Positions 33,739 through 42,688 of a stretch of DNA of 56,656 nt are shown here, one piece after another (positions within the stretch are counted from its first letter, which is position 1; each line of letters begins with the position of its first letter). Source of the DNA: a bacterium 210820-DFI.6.37 (GTDB lineage: Bacteria > Bacillota > Clostridia > Peptostreptococcales > Anaerovoracaceae); NCBI GenBank assembly GCA_020558355.1, contig JAJCKG010000016.1:1-56656 (forward strand). Reading direction: 5' to 3'. The position numbers and the translations under genes were made by a program. Below the pieces are notes generated by a model. That model had not been told where the DNA came from. It made no database searches and saw only the letters and a list, made by a program, of their open reading frames with translations.

Positions 33739-34638
33739 ATGACCTATAGAGAAGAGTTGTGCATCGACGCGGGATCTGAGAATTGTCCCTGCCTTCTGGC
33801 TCAGTCCGGCGACTGCGTCACCTGCGGCCGGCTGCAGGGAAAAGACTGCCGCGACTGCCACTGGCGGGGCGTCTGCATATATAATGAGTACATCCAGAAC
33901 GGAAGACAAATCAATAACCGAAGGACCTGCCAGAAAACAAAAATATTAAAAAAAATCTGGTACGGAGAAGATCTGGTGGTGCTGGTGCTGGAGGTGAGCA
34001 AAGGCTTTGCTCTGAAGGCGAGCCTGCCGGGCTCCTTCGTATTTTTGAAAACCCCAGGACAGAGCGATTGCTACAGCGTGCCTATTTCCGTTCTGCGCGC
34101 GGATCCGGAAAAGGGGCAGCTCCATCTTGCGGTAAAAGTCATCGCCGGTAAGACAAAATCGCTGGCGGAGGCGGGGGAGGAAATCGAGCTTCGGGGCGTT
34201 TACCGCAACGGGCTGCTGGGAGTCTCCAAAGTCATAACAAAAAAGCCCCAGAAGGTTCTGTGTATTACAAAGGGAGTAGGCTTCGCCCCCGCGGCGAACT
34301 ACAACAAGTGGGCCTTTGGAAAAGACACGGTCGATATGATCATCGATCTGGATAAGATCAATCAGGAACTGGTGAACGATTACCTGGTGGATTACCCGGT
34401 AAATAGCATCCGGTATGAAGCCCTCAGTCCGGATTTTTGCTGTCCGGATGGCTATGATACGGTGCTGATTTTGGCGTCAGACTATTATACCGGATCGATT
34501 CAGGTGCCGGAGGAAAAAAAAGTCCGCAGCAATAATTTTCATATGTGCTGCGGAGAGGGAATCTGCGGCGCCTGCACCATGGTAGATCAGGACGGAAACA
34601 GCCATAAGATGTGCAAGTGCCAGATGTATGAGTTCTGA
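33739..34638 (+). CDS. PyrK-like FAD/[2Fe-2S] oxidoreductase with a Cys-rich N-terminus
   Basis: This 299-residue protein resembles the electron-transfer subunit of dihydroorotate dehydrogenase and of sulfide dehydrogenase: a FAD domain, an NAD domain with CITKGVGFAPAANY, and a C-terminal [2Fe-2S] motif CCGEGICGAC...CKC. Before these is a segment with seven Cys in about 32 residues (CxC, CxxC, CxxC and a last Cys, about 9-40) that ordinary PyrK lacks and may bind Fe-S or Zn. No pyrD or partner subunit is adjacent. GGAGG lies 7 nt before the ATG at 33739; an ATG at 33733 is too close. The gene starts just past the dacF stop. Confidence 0.78.
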   Translation: MTYREELCIDAGSENCPCLLAQSGDCVTCGRLQGKDCRDCHWRGVCIYNEYIQNGRQINNRRTCQKTKILKKIWYGEDLVVLVLEVSKGFALKASLPGSFVFLKTPGQSDCYSVPISVLRADPEKGQLHLAVKVIAGKTKSLAEAGEEIELRGVYRNGLLGVSKVITKKPQKVLCITKGVGFAPAANYNKWAFGKDTVDMIIDLDKINQELVNDYLVDYPVNSIRYEALSPDFCCPDGYDTVLILASDYYTGSIQVPEEKKVRSNNFHMCCGEGICGACTMVDQDGNSHKMCKCQMYEF

Positions 34639-34654
34639 TGAAACTGAGATACAA

Positions 34655-34686
34655 AAAACCGGCGGGGCTTATGCCGCGCCGGTTTT
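34655..34686. terminator. Bidirectional terminator between the PyrK-like and trpB genes
   Basis: Ten-bp arms AAAACCGGCG / CGCCGGTTTT lie between two convergent genes. Confidence 0.8.
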
Positions 34687-34699
34687 ATAAAGCGTTTCT

Positions 34700-36082
34700 T
34701 TACTCCTGGATTCCCGGGATTGTCGGGATCGCGTCCATGGAAGGTTTTAATTCTTCGTCAGTCGGGATGTGGTCGCTCATATTTCCTTCGTTAAAGGAAG
34801 CGTAAGCGGTCATATCGAAATATCCGGTTCCGGTCAGGCCGAAGAGGATCGTCTTTGCTTCGCCGGATTCCTTGCATTTCAGAGCTTCATCGATGGCTCC
34901 GCGGATAGCGTGAGCGGATTCCGGAGCAGGCAGGATGGTTTCGTGTTTCGCGAAGAGGGTAGCTGCTTCAAATACCTTTGTCTGCTCTACCGCGACAGCG
35001 TCCATGTACTTGTCATGATACAGCTTGGACAGGATCGGAGACATTCCGTGATAACGCAGACCGCCCGCATGGTTCGCGGATGGCTTGAAGGTGCATCCCA
35101 GGGTGTACATTTTGGCCATCGGAGTGATCATGCCTGTGTCGCAGAAGTCGTATTTGTAGACGCCTCTTGTAAAGGACGGGCAGGAAGCCGGTTCTACCGC
35201 GATGATTTTCGGATCTGCTTTTCCGGTCAGCTTGTCCTGCATGAACGGAGCGATGAGTCCTCCAAGATTGGAACCGCCTCCGGCACAGCCCACAATGATA
35301 TCAGGGTATTCATCCAGCATTTCCATAGCCTGTTTTGTTTCCAGACCGATGATGGACTGATGCAGCAGTACCTGATTCAGTACGGACCCCAGTACATAAC
35401 GGTATCCCTCGGAAGTAACCGCCCGTTCAACGGCCTCGGAGATGGCGCAGCCTAAGCTTCCGCTGTTGTCTGGGTCCGCCGCCAGGATCTTTCTTCCGGC
35501 TTCTGTGCGGTCGCTTGGAGAAGCGAAGACCTGGGCTCCGAAGGTCTGCATAATGTTCTTTCTGAACGGCTTCTGGTTGTAGGAAACCTTTACCATGTAA
35601 ACTTCCAGAGGAAGATTAAAGTAAGAGCATGCCTCCGCGAGAGCTGTACCCCACTGGCCGGCTCCGGTCTCGGTTGTCAGTCCTTTCAGACCCTGCTGCT
35701 TCGCGTAGTAGGCCTGTGCGACAGCGGAGTTGAGCTTGTGGCTTCCGGAAGTGTTGTTTCCTTCAAATTTATAATAGATTTTCGCGGGCGTATCCAGTAC
35801 CTTTTCCAGGTTGTAGGCTCTGCACAAAGGCGATGGACGATAAATCTTGTAAATGTCCTGAACCTCTTCCGGTATGTCAAAGTATCTGGTTTCATTGTCC
35901 ATTTCCTGCTTTGCCAGCTCTTCACAGAAAACAGGATAAAGATCTTCTACCTGGGCGGGCTTTCCTGTTGCCGGGTTCAGCATAGGATCATGCTGCTCCT
36001 TCATGTCGGCCCTCAGGTTGTACCATTGTTTTGGCATCTGATCTTCTGTTAAATATAATCTGTGGGGTACTTTTTTTGTCAT
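34700..36082 (-). CDS. trpB: Tryptophan synthase beta chain, TrpB2 type
   Basis: This PLP enzyme makes L-tryptophan from indole and L-serine. The 460 residues match the longer TrpB2 group rather than TrpB1 (about 400): opening with PHRLYLTEDQMPKQWYN, PLP-Lys in GSHKLNSA, TETGAGQWGTALA and the phosphate loop CAGGGSNLGG. TrpB2 enzymes typically do not pair with TrpA, and no trpA or other trp gene is present, so indole scavenging is likely. The ATG at 36082 has AAAGGAAAGGAG upstream. A Trp-specific T-box controls the gene. Confidence 0.92.
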   Translation of the reverse strand: MTKKVPHRLYLTEDQMPKQWYNLRADMKEQHDPMLNPATGKPAQVEDLYPVFCEELAKQEMDNETRYFDIPEEVQDIYKIYRPSPLCRAYNLEKVLDTPAKIYYKFEGNNTSGSHKLNSAVAQAYYAKQQGLKGLTTETGAGQWGTALAEACSYFNLPLEVYMVKVSYNQKPFRKNIMQTFGAQVFASPSDRTEAGRKILAADPDNSGSLGCAISEAVERAVTSEGYRYVLGSVLNQVLLHQSIIGLETKQAMEMLDEYPDIIVGCAGGGSNLGGLIAPFMQDKLTGKADPKIIAVEPASCPSFTRGVYKYDFCDTGMITPMAKMYTLGCTFKPSANHAGGLRYHGMSPILSKLYHDKYMDAVAVEQTKVFEAATLFAKHETILPAPESAHAIRGAIDEALKCKESGEAKTILFGLTGTGYFDMTAYASFNEGNMSDHIPTDEELKPSMDAIPTIPGIQE

Positions 36083-36162
36083 GGTTGACTCCTTTCCTTT
36101 GCCCTGACTGATTGAGACGGTGATGCCGCAAGGGATACCGCCAGAGGCGATTTCCCGCGTAA

Positions 36163-36440
36163 TAAAAAACGCTTTCATCCCGCTATGGGACAAAAGCGTC
36201 TGCTCTTGCTATGCCACCCGGAGAACGAATCTTCCGATCCCTTCTCATGCTCCGCGTACAGCTGTTGATACGCGCTCCCTTTGTAACAGGCGGAGGTCCT
36301 GTCAGGTATTACTCAGCGAAAACCGCTTTTCTTCCTGCCCTCATAAGTCCATTCAGTCCGGCCGTCCCTGCTGCGCTCTCACCACCGGCAGCTCTCTGTG
36401 AAGTCCCTGATCCGAACCTACTATTCTCAATCATCGGTTT
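36163..36440 (-). promoter_or_regulatory. T-box riboswitch specific for tRNA-Trp
   Basis: On the minus strand the leader shows the stem I start AGAGAGCTGCCGGTGGTGAG, a specifier loop GAATGGACTTATGAGG with the Trp codon TGG at 36351-36349, a stem III-like CTGAGTAATACC, and the T-box GGGTGGC (36219-36213). The UGGC bulge pairs with a tRNA ending GCCA, matching the G discriminator of bacterial tRNA-Trp. The terminator has 13-bp arms (36199-36187 and 36181-36169) followed by T6. Uncharged tRNA-Trp would favour the antiterminator and turn trpB on. Confidence 0.9.
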
Positions 36441-36465
36441 ATCTTGTTAAATTTTTTATATTGCT

Positions 36466-36494
36466 ATTATAGAAGCATATTTGTGCCTTGTCAA
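36466..36494 (-). promoter_or_regulatory. Sigma-A promoter of the T-box/trpB transcript
   Basis: TTGACA (36494-36489), exactly 17 nt, TATAAT (36471-36466): a perfect consensus, as expected where control is by attenuation. Confidence 0.9.
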
Positions 36495-36567
36495 TTGTTT
36501 TTTTGTAGTTTTTTAGTTATAACATACAAGAAATGGGAAAGCCTGTCGCCATGGGGTAAAAAATTGA

Positions 36568-36596
36568 TTGAACCCATAGCCTGATTACGATACAAT
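36568..36596 (+). promoter_or_regulatory. Sigma-A promoter of the zinc-ribbon gene
   Basis: TTGAAC (36568-36573), 17 nt, TACAAT (36591-36596). Confidence 0.65.
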
Positions 36597-36626
36597 ATGA
36601 ATGAATAAACGGACCGGAGGAACAAA

Positions 36627-37628
36627 ATGTATTGTAACCAGTGCGGACACGAGATGAAGGACACGGCTAATTTCTGCAAAAAATGCGGAGCGCCGGTAGA
36701 TCCTACTGAAGAAATTTCAGAAAGAAAACGGAAATGTGTACGATTTTTATATCTATATAAGACCCGTATCCTGATCTGTCTTATTGCGGCCCTTCTGCTG
36801 TGCGGAGCGGCCATTGGGGCTTTGGCCCTGACCCGGGGAATGAGCGGTGACAAGGATGAAAAAACAGAAAAGCCGGCCGCTGCCATCGTAAAGACGGTGA
36901 AAAGCGTGGACCTGAAGGATTCCTATAAAATGGAAGACAACCGGCTGGTGCTGGATCCGCTTCATGCCCAATACAGCGACGGAACGGTTCAGGAGCTTTT
37001 GGATTACGACGTGTTCATCGATACCCAGCAGTGTGAAATCGTTGAAAACGCCATTAACGCAGAAGAGCTGTACGACGGAAAGCACCTGGTCCGTCTGGAG
37101 TGGAAACAGGACGCGGATCTTTTTGAATATGAAAAGACCGTAGAACTGGAGCATAAAAAGGACACCTGGGAAAAATATCCCGACCTGGTAGGAATGACCG
37201 GAAAGGCCATTGCCAAAGAATACGGAGAGCTGGGAAGCCCTGAATTCGGCGATTTTCATGAAGGCGACTGGGGCTATGCCTATGTGGAGCTGAGCGCCCG
37301 GTCCCTTAAACTGTGTTTCCCGGCAGGGCTCATCAACAGGACGGAGGACTACAGCGGATCGGACGAAACGTGTATTGAAGTAAGCGGTACGCTGGAGGAT
37401 TTTTTCTATAACATGGAGGATGAAATGTCCAGGGAACGGCTGGCTGAGATTTTAAACCTCAATCTGTACGACTGCGAAGAAGGGGGATGTATGGACACGC
37501 TCAACAGCGGAAAGCGGATGTATATCGGCGTTGGAGAAGTGACGGACGGCGTTTACACTCCGGATACCACCATCCGGGTCACCGTCAGTGAATCGGAGGA
37601 ACAGAAAATATGGGAGCGCATTTTCTAG
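36627..37628 (+). CDS. Zinc-ribbon membrane protein of unknown function
   Basis: The 333 residues start with a zinc ribbon (CNQCGHEMKDTANFCKKCG, residues 3-21), followed by a basic stretch, one membrane helix (about 48-70) and an extracytoplasmic domain of about 260 residues that I do not recognise. The N-in/C-out arrangement is common in Firmicutes for poorly characterised envelope proteins. GGAGG precedes the ATG. It is monocistronic with its own promoter and terminator; the neighbours give no functional hint. Confidence 0.8.
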   Translation: MYCNQCGHEMKDTANFCKKCGAPVDPTEEISERKRKCVRFLYLYKTRILICLIAALLLCGAAIGALALTRGMSGDKDEKTEKPAAAIVKTVKSVDLKDSYKMEDNRLVLDPLHAQYSDGTVQELLDYDVFIDTQQCEIVENAINAEELYDGKHLVRLEWKQDADLFEYEKTVELEHKKDTWEKYPDLVGMTGKAIAKEYGELGSPEFGDFHEGDWGYAYVELSARSLKLCFPAGLINRTEDYSGSDETCIEVSGTLEDFFYNMEDEMSRERLAEILNLNLYDCEEGGCMDTLNSGKRMYIGVGEVTDGVYTPDTTIRVTVSESEEQKIWERIF

Positions 37629-37995
37629 GAGGCTGAAGACTTTTCGCTTGCGGAAGGATCAAAGGATCCGGCTCCCGGAACAGAAATAGAAAGAAAAAAG
37701 GGCTGGCCCGCGAAGGACGCGGGACCAGTTCTTTTTTCTATGGGAAACATTCCATCTATGGCGGCCTGCCTGCCGCGGAAAGGCGGAAACCGTCTGATTC
37801 TGTCGAGACTTTGTGTACGAATCATGCTGAAATTGTCTGTATTTTCCGATAACATAAAGATGAGGCAGGAAGCGGGGACCGGGGTCTGGGCCGGTCCGGC
37901 GACTTTCATGATCCGGTCATATTTCGGACATGTCCTGCATAGAATGACATTACTTACACAATATTGAATCCCAGATTCATATCAAGGAGGTAGTG
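37629..37995. other. Intergenic region before the ior operon
   Basis: It contains the terminator of the zinc-ribbon gene and about 250 bp of otherwise featureless sequence. A 10-bp palindrome GGACATGTCC (37926-37935) and a GAATC/GATTC dyad near 37969-37981 lie close to the iorA start. I find no convincing -35/-10 pair, no sigma-54 element and no credible small gene. Confidence 0.5.
37693..37737 (+). terminator. Terminator after the zinc-ribbon gene
   Basis: A long stem pairs CTGG and CCCGCG with CGCGGG and CCAG around an AAGGA loop, flanked by A6 and T6, which makes it potentially bidirectional. Confidence 0.75.
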
Positions 37996-39762
37996 ATGAA
38001 AGCTATTTTAACAGGCAATGAGGCCATTGCAAGAGGCGCGTATGAAGCAGGGCTCTCCTTTGCTTCCGCGTATCCGGGAACACCCAGCACTGAGATTCTG
38101 GAAAACCTGGTCCAGTACAAGGATCACCTGTACTGCGAATGGGCGCCCAATGAAAAAGTGGCGCTGGAAGCGGCCATAGGCGCTTCTGTGGCCGGGGTGC
38201 GATCCATGGCGGCTATGAAGCATGTAGGCGTCAATGTGGCGGCGGATCCTCTGTTCACCTTTGCTTACACCGGAGTAACAGGCGGCTGCGTTCTGGTTTC
38301 GGCAGACGATCCGGGAATGCACAGCTCGCAAAATGAACAGGACAACAGGAATTACGCCACAGCGGCCAGACTGCTTATGCTGGAGCCTTCCGACAGCCAG
38401 GAGTCCAAGGATTTCATGAAACTGGGACTTGCCCTTTCAGAGCAGTTCAATACTCCGGTTCTGTTACATATGACAACGAGAGTCTGTCACAGCAAAGGTC
38501 TGGTAGAGCTGGAGGAACGAATCGAAAAGGAGCCAGTGCCTTATAAGAAAAACATTAAAAAATTCGTAGCGACTCCGGCTAACGCGAAGGTTCTCCGAGT
38601 AGAACTGGAAGAGCGTCTGAAAGCCATGGAGGCCTACGCGAACCAGGCGGAAATCAATCAGCCGGAATACAACGGGACGAAAATCGGCGTTGTCAGCTCC
38701 GGAGTGGCGTACCAGTACGCGAGAGAAGTTTTCGGCGAAGAGGCTTCTTATCTGAAGCTGGGAATGACCTTCCCGGTGCCTATCGACCGGATCCGGGAAT
38801 TTGCGGAAAAGGTAGAGACCTTATATGTAGTGGAGGAAATGGATCCATACCTTCAGCGGCACATGAAGGAAGCCGGCATCAAGTGCGTCGGAAAAGAAGT
38901 GATTCCGTCCTACGATGAGCTGAACCCGGATATTGTGAGAAAATCCGTATTCGGCACTGAAAATCCTACCCTTGAAAGTAAGCTTTCCGCGGAAGACCGT
39001 CCGCCGACCTTATGCGCGGGCTGTCCGCACAGGGGCTTTTTCTACGCCCTCAGTAAGAAAAAGGATATCGTTATCACAGGCGACATCGGCTGTTATACGC
39101 TGGGCTCCGCGCCCCCTCTCAACGCGATTGACACCTGCTTTTGCATGGGAGGCAGCATCAGCAGCGGCCACGGCGCTTCCACCGCTCTGAAATGGACCGG
39201 AAGGAAGCAGAAGGCCGTTGCGGTCATCGGTGATTCCACCTTCTTCCATTCCGGCGTCAACAGTCTGATGGACGCCGTTTACAACAAAGGCAACAGCGTA
39301 TCGGTGATTTTGGATAACCGAATCACAGGAATGACCGGACACCAGCAGAACCCGGGCACCGGCTTTACTCTCATGGGAGAGCCTACCGCGGAAGTGGATA
39401 TTCCTATGCTGTGCCGCTCCATTGGTATGAAGGAGGAAAACATCTACACCGTAAATCCGTTAAAGCTGGATGAAGTGGATCGGGCCCTGGACGAAGCTCT
39501 GGCAAAGGATGAGCCAACGGTGATTATTACCAGATGGCCGTGTATCCTGAAAAAATTCAGCCAGCAGGATAAAGAGGAATTCGACCTTTCGAAAAAGCGC
39601 TGCGCAATCGATCAGGAAAAATGCAGGAAATGCGGGCTCTGTGTCAAAACCGGCTGTCCGGCTATTTACTCGGCTGGAAAAGTAGAGATCGAACCGACCT
39701 CCTGCACCGGATGCGGAGTATGCAGACAGGTTTGCCCGTTTGAAGCTATTAAGGAGGTGTAA
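37996..39762 (+). CDS. iorA: Indolepyruvate:ferredoxin oxidoreductase alpha subunit
   Basis: This TPP and Fe-S enzyme subunit decarboxylates arylpyruvates (from Trp, Phe, Tyr) to aryl-acetyl-CoA with reduction of ferredoxin. The 588 residues have a pyrimidine-binding start (ASAYPGTPSTEILENL), the TPP-binding GDIGCYTLGS...GGSISSGHGAS with GDSTFFHSG, and two C-terminal [4Fe-4S] motifs (CRKCGLCVKTGC, CTGCGVCRQVC). The first motif has one extra residue before its last Cys. AGGAGG lies 5 nt before the ATG at 37996; a GTG at 37993 is too close. First gene of a seven-gene run. Confidence 0.93.
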   Translation: MKAILTGNEAIARGAYEAGLSFASAYPGTPSTEILENLVQYKDHLYCEWAPNEKVALEAAIGASVAGVRSMAAMKHVGVNVAADPLFTFAYTGVTGGCVLVSADDPGMHSSQNEQDNRNYATAARLLMLEPSDSQESKDFMKLGLALSEQFNTPVLLHMTTRVCHSKGLVELEERIEKEPVPYKKNIKKFVATPANAKVLRVELEERLKAMEAYANQAEINQPEYNGTKIGVVSSGVAYQYAREVFGEEASYLKLGMTFPVPIDRIREFAEKVETLYVVEEMDPYLQRHMKEAGIKCVGKEVIPSYDELNPDIVRKSVFGTENPTLESKLSAEDRPPTLCAGCPHRGFFYALSKKKDIVITGDIGCYTLGSAPPLNAIDTCFCMGGSISSGHGASTALKWTGRKQKAVAVIGDSTFFHSGVNSLMDAVYNKGNSVSVILDNRITGMTGHQQNPGTGFTLMGEPTAEVDIPMLCRSIGMKEENIYTVNPLKLDEVDRALDEALAKDEPTVIITRWPCILKKFSQQDKEEFDLSKKRCAIDQEKCRKCGLCVKTGCPAIYSAGKVEIEPTSCTGCGVCRQVCPFEAIKEV

Positions 39763-39766
39763 GGCT

Positions 39767-40339
39767 ATGAACGAAACAAAGAACATACTGCTGGTAGGCG
39801 TAGGCGGCCAGGGAACCATTCTGGCCAGCAAGATTTTATCGGAGGGCCTGGTAAAGGCAGGGTACGATGTGAAAATGTCCGAGATCCATGGAATGAGCCA
39901 GAGGGGAGGCAGTGTAAGCACTCAGATCCGCTACGGAAAAAAGGTGTATTCTCCCATCATCGGAAAAGGGGAAGCCGATGTAATCGTGGCCTTTGAAAAA
40001 ATGGAAGCCCTCCGGTGGCTGAGTTACTTAAAGCCGGGCGGAAAAATGGTTATCAACGATCATGAGATTCCGTCCGTGCCGATCCTCATGGGCCAGGCGG
40101 AATATCCCAAAGGCATTATTGAAGAGCTGAAGGGAAAAACAGATGTGCTGGTCTTCAAAGCGGCTCAGCTGGCTCAGGAATTAGGCAACAGCAAGGCTAT
40201 GAATATCATCCTTCTGGGAGCGCTGGTAAAAGCTATGGACCTGGGAAATCTGGACTGGGACGAAATGATCCGGACCAATGTGAAAAAGGGGTTTGAAGAA
40301 TTGAATATCGCGGCCTTTAAAAAAGGCTACGCTTTGTGA
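39767..40339 (+). CDS. iorB: Indolepyruvate:ferredoxin oxidoreductase beta subunit
   Basis: This is the smaller subunit of the 2-oxoacid oxidoreductase, binding CoA/forming the gamma-type domain. The 190 residues begin ILLVGVGGQGTILASKIL and include EIHGMSQRGGSVSTQIRYG, both family hallmarks. AAGGAGG sits 8-10 nt before the ATG at 39767, four bases after the iorA stop; an in-frame codon 27 bases earlier lies within iorA and lacks a site. Confidence 0.93.
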   Translation: MNETKNILLVGVGGQGTILASKILSEGLVKAGYDVKMSEIHGMSQRGGSVSTQIRYGKKVYSPIIGKGEADVIVAFEKMEALRWLSYLKPGGKMVINDHEIPSVPILMGQAEYPKGIIEELKGKTDVLVFKAAQLAQELGNSKAMNIILLGALVKAMDLGNLDWDEMIRTNVKKGFEELNIAAFKKGYAL

Positions 40340-40365
40340 GCTCCGCGTTCAGAAAAGAGGTAGGT

Positions 40366-41784
40366 ATGAGGAATAATATTACGAGAAAACTTCCTCTGGA
40401 AGATATTCTTGGAAGCAAAAAGCATGGCGGTCAGCTGAAACGGAGCCTGGGGGCCTTCGAGCTGACTATGATGGGCGTCGGAGTCATCATCGGCTCCGGA
40501 ATATTCGTTATTACTGGTGTGGCGGCGGCAGAACACGCGGGGCCGGGACTGATCCTTTCCTTTGTCCTGGCCGGCCTGGCCTGCGCGTGCGCGGCGCTTT
40601 GCTATGCGGAGCTGGCATCCTCCATGCCAGCCTCCGGAAGTTCCTATACCTTTGCTTATGTGGGTCTGGGAGAGATTTTCGGCTGGTTTATCGGCTGGTG
40701 TCTGACTTTAGAATATGTAGTAGCTATGTCGGCTATTGCTGTAGGTTGGTCTGCTTACGCGACGAATATTCTGGGTCTGCTGGGTCTGGATTTTCCGCCG
40801 GAGCTGACCGCTGACCCTTTCAGCGGAGGCATTGTCAATCTGCCCGCTATTGTTATTATATCTGTCATGGCCCTGCTGCAGTTAAAGGGGACCAAAGAAA
40901 GCGCGACCCTCAACAATATTCTGGTCTTTGTCAAGCTGGCTATTATTGTTGTTTTCATCATCCTGGTGGCGAGGCATATCGATCCGGCTAATTACACGCC
41001 ATTTCTGCCATTCGGCTGGTCCGGCGTATTTTCAGGGGCAGCGATTGTATTCTTTGCTTATCTTGGCTTTGACGCCATTGCCAACTCAGCCGAAGAAGTG
41101 CGGGATCCTCAGAAGAATATGCCAAAGGGGATTATGGGGTCTCTGCTGATCGCGACAATTCTGTATATCATTGTGACCCTGATGCTGACAGGAGTAGTAA
41201 AGTACAGCAGCTACGCGGGGGTAGCGGCTCCTGTGGCCTATGCCCTCAATGAAGTGGGGATCCGCTGGGGCTCTGCCCTTGTTTCCGTAGGGGCCATTGC
41301 CGGTCTTACTACTGGCGTGCTGGTCCTTTTGGGAAGCGAGTCAAGGCTGATCTATTCCATGTCCAGAGACGGCCTGCTGCCAAAGACCTTTTCCAAAGTC
41401 AGCGCGGGCGGCGTGCCCAATAAAGCGGTCATTTTCGTATGGCTCATGGGATGCGTTCTGGCCGGACTTCTTCCGATCGGTACCATTGCAGAGCTGTGCA
41501 ATATCGGAACTCTGTGGGCCTTCTTTATCGTATCGGTTACTGTGATCGTTCTCAGGAAAAAGCGTCCGGAAATGGAACGGGGATTTAAGGCTCCAGCTGT
41601 GCCGTTTATTCCGCTTGCGGCTATGATTCTATGCGCGTTTTTAGCCGTACAGCTTGCTTCTGTTACCTGGATCGCGTTCCTTGTCTGGACGGCCATCGGC
41701 CTTGCTATTTATTTCTGTTACGGAAGCCGTCACAGCAAATTGAAATTTGAGCTGGAAGAACAGAGGGAGGAAAAACATGCTTAA
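40366..41784 (+). CDS. APC-superfamily amino acid permease
   Basis: This permease of 472 residues and twelve helices belongs to the cationic/general amino acid group of the APC superfamily (YfnA-like). Signatures are GVGVIIGSGIFVITG in helix 1 and FFAYLGFDAIANSAEEVRDPQ in helix 6. Its position between iorB and ptb implies that it imports the amino acid the operon ferments. I start at the ATG at 40366 with AGAGG upstream; a GTG at 40336 overlaps iorB. The ptb start lies inside its end. Confidence 0.88.
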   Translation: MRNNITRKLPLEDILGSKKHGGQLKRSLGAFELTMMGVGVIIGSGIFVITGVAAAEHAGPGLILSFVLAGLACACAALCYAELASSMPASGSSYTFAYVGLGEIFGWFIGWCLTLEYVVAMSAIAVGWSAYATNILGLLGLDFPPELTADPFSGGIVNLPAIVIISVMALLQLKGTKESATLNNILVFVKLAIIVVFIILVARHIDPANYTPFLPFGWSGVFSGAAIVFFAYLGFDAIANSAEEVRDPQKNMPKGIMGSLLIATILYIIVTLMLTGVVKYSSYAGVAAPVAYALNEVGIRWGSALVSVGAIAGLTTGVLVLLGSESRLIYSMSRDGLLPKTFSKVSAGGVPNKAVIFVWLMGCVLAGLLPIGTIAELCNIGTLWAFFIVSVTVIVLRKKRPEMERGFKAPAVPFIPLAAMILCAFLAVQLASVTWIAFLVWTAIGLAIYFCYGSRHSKLKFELEEQREEKHA

Positions 41785-42679
41785 CAGTTATGAGGCTCTT
41801 GTAGAAGAGGTGAAACAAAAAAAGGAGAAAAAGAGAATCGCCGTAGCGGCGGCTCACGACGCCCACACCCTGGAGGGCGTCTCCGAAGCCTGTAGCCAGG
41901 GACTGGCCCGGCCGGTTCTGGTAGGCGATGAAAAGAAAATCAGGGAAATCATACAGGAAGAAGGCCTGCCGCTGGAAGGCGCGGAAATCATACACCAGCC
42001 TGATGAGCTGAAAGCGGCAAAGACCGCGGTCTCTCTGGTTCGGGAGGGAAAAGCGGAGATTCTGATGAAGGGACTGCTGCAGACCTCTGAACTGATGAAG
42101 GAGGTGGTAAACCGGGAAACCGGTATCAAAGAGGACGGCGTTCTGTCCCATGTAGGCCTGTTTCAGATACCGGCGTATCATAAAATGATCCTGCTGACGG
42201 ACGGAGGAATGATACCCGCGCCTGACGCTCAGCAGAAGAGACGGCTGGTGGAAAACGCGGTGGCGGTGATGAAAGCGCTGGGACGGGCCTGTCCAAAGGT
42301 GGCGGCCCTCTGCGCTACGGAGACGGTAAACCCTAAAATGCCCGCCTCTATCGACGCCGCTCTTCTCAAAAACTGGAATGAAGAGGGGTTTCTCAAGGAC
42401 TGCGTTGTAGAAGGGCCCATCTCCTTTGATCTGATGTTTGATCAAAAGGCGGCGGCTGTTAAGAAGTATGAAAGCCCAGTGGCCGGGGACGCGGATATCT
42501 GGCTCATGCCGGATATGACCGCCGGCAATCTGGTGGCGAAAGCCCTCATGTGCGCGGCAGGAGCAAAGATGGCCGGTCTGATTGTAGGCGCGAAGGTTCC
42601 TATTGTGCTGGTTTCCAGAGGCGCTACAGCCGAAGAAAAATATTATTCCCTTATTTTTGCGGCGGCCATCGCCGGTTAG
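41777..42679 (+). CDS. ptb: Phosphate butyryltransferase-type acyltransferase
   Basis: This enzyme exchanges CoA for phosphate, turning an acyl-CoA into an acyl phosphate. The 300 residues match Ptb: IAVAAAHDAHTLEGV, ILMKGLLQTSELMKEV, GLFQIPAYHKMILLTDGGM and PDMTAGNLVAKAL. In this operon the acyl group is likely an arylacetyl or branched-chain acyl rather than butyryl. GGGAGG lies before the ATG at 41777, which overlaps the permease stop by 8 bp. Confidence 0.92.
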   Translation: MLNSYEALVEEVKQKKEKKRIAVAAAHDAHTLEGVSEACSQGLARPVLVGDEKKIREIIQEEGLPLEGAEIIHQPDELKAAKTAVSLVREGKAEILMKGLLQTSELMKEVVNRETGIKEDGVLSHVGLFQIPAYHKMILLTDGGMIPAPDAQQKRRLVENAVAVMKALGRACPKVAALCATETVNPKMPASIDAALLKNWNEEGFLKDCVVEGPISFDLMFDQKAAAVKKYESPVAGDADIWLMPDMTAGNLVAKALMCAAGAKMAGLIVGAKVPIVLVSRGATAEEKYYSLIFAAAIAG

Positions 42680-42688
42680 GAGGAAGAT

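Noticed and set aside
36083..36193. In-frame N-terminal extension of TrpB2 starting at 36193
   Set aside because: It would be read through the T-box terminator and has no ribosome-binding site; the ATG at 36082 has a strong one and gives a normal TrpB2 start.
37740..37967. 75-residue frame upstream of iorA
   Set aside because: No ribosome-binding site, starts inside the terminator tail, and the sequence has no recognisable features.
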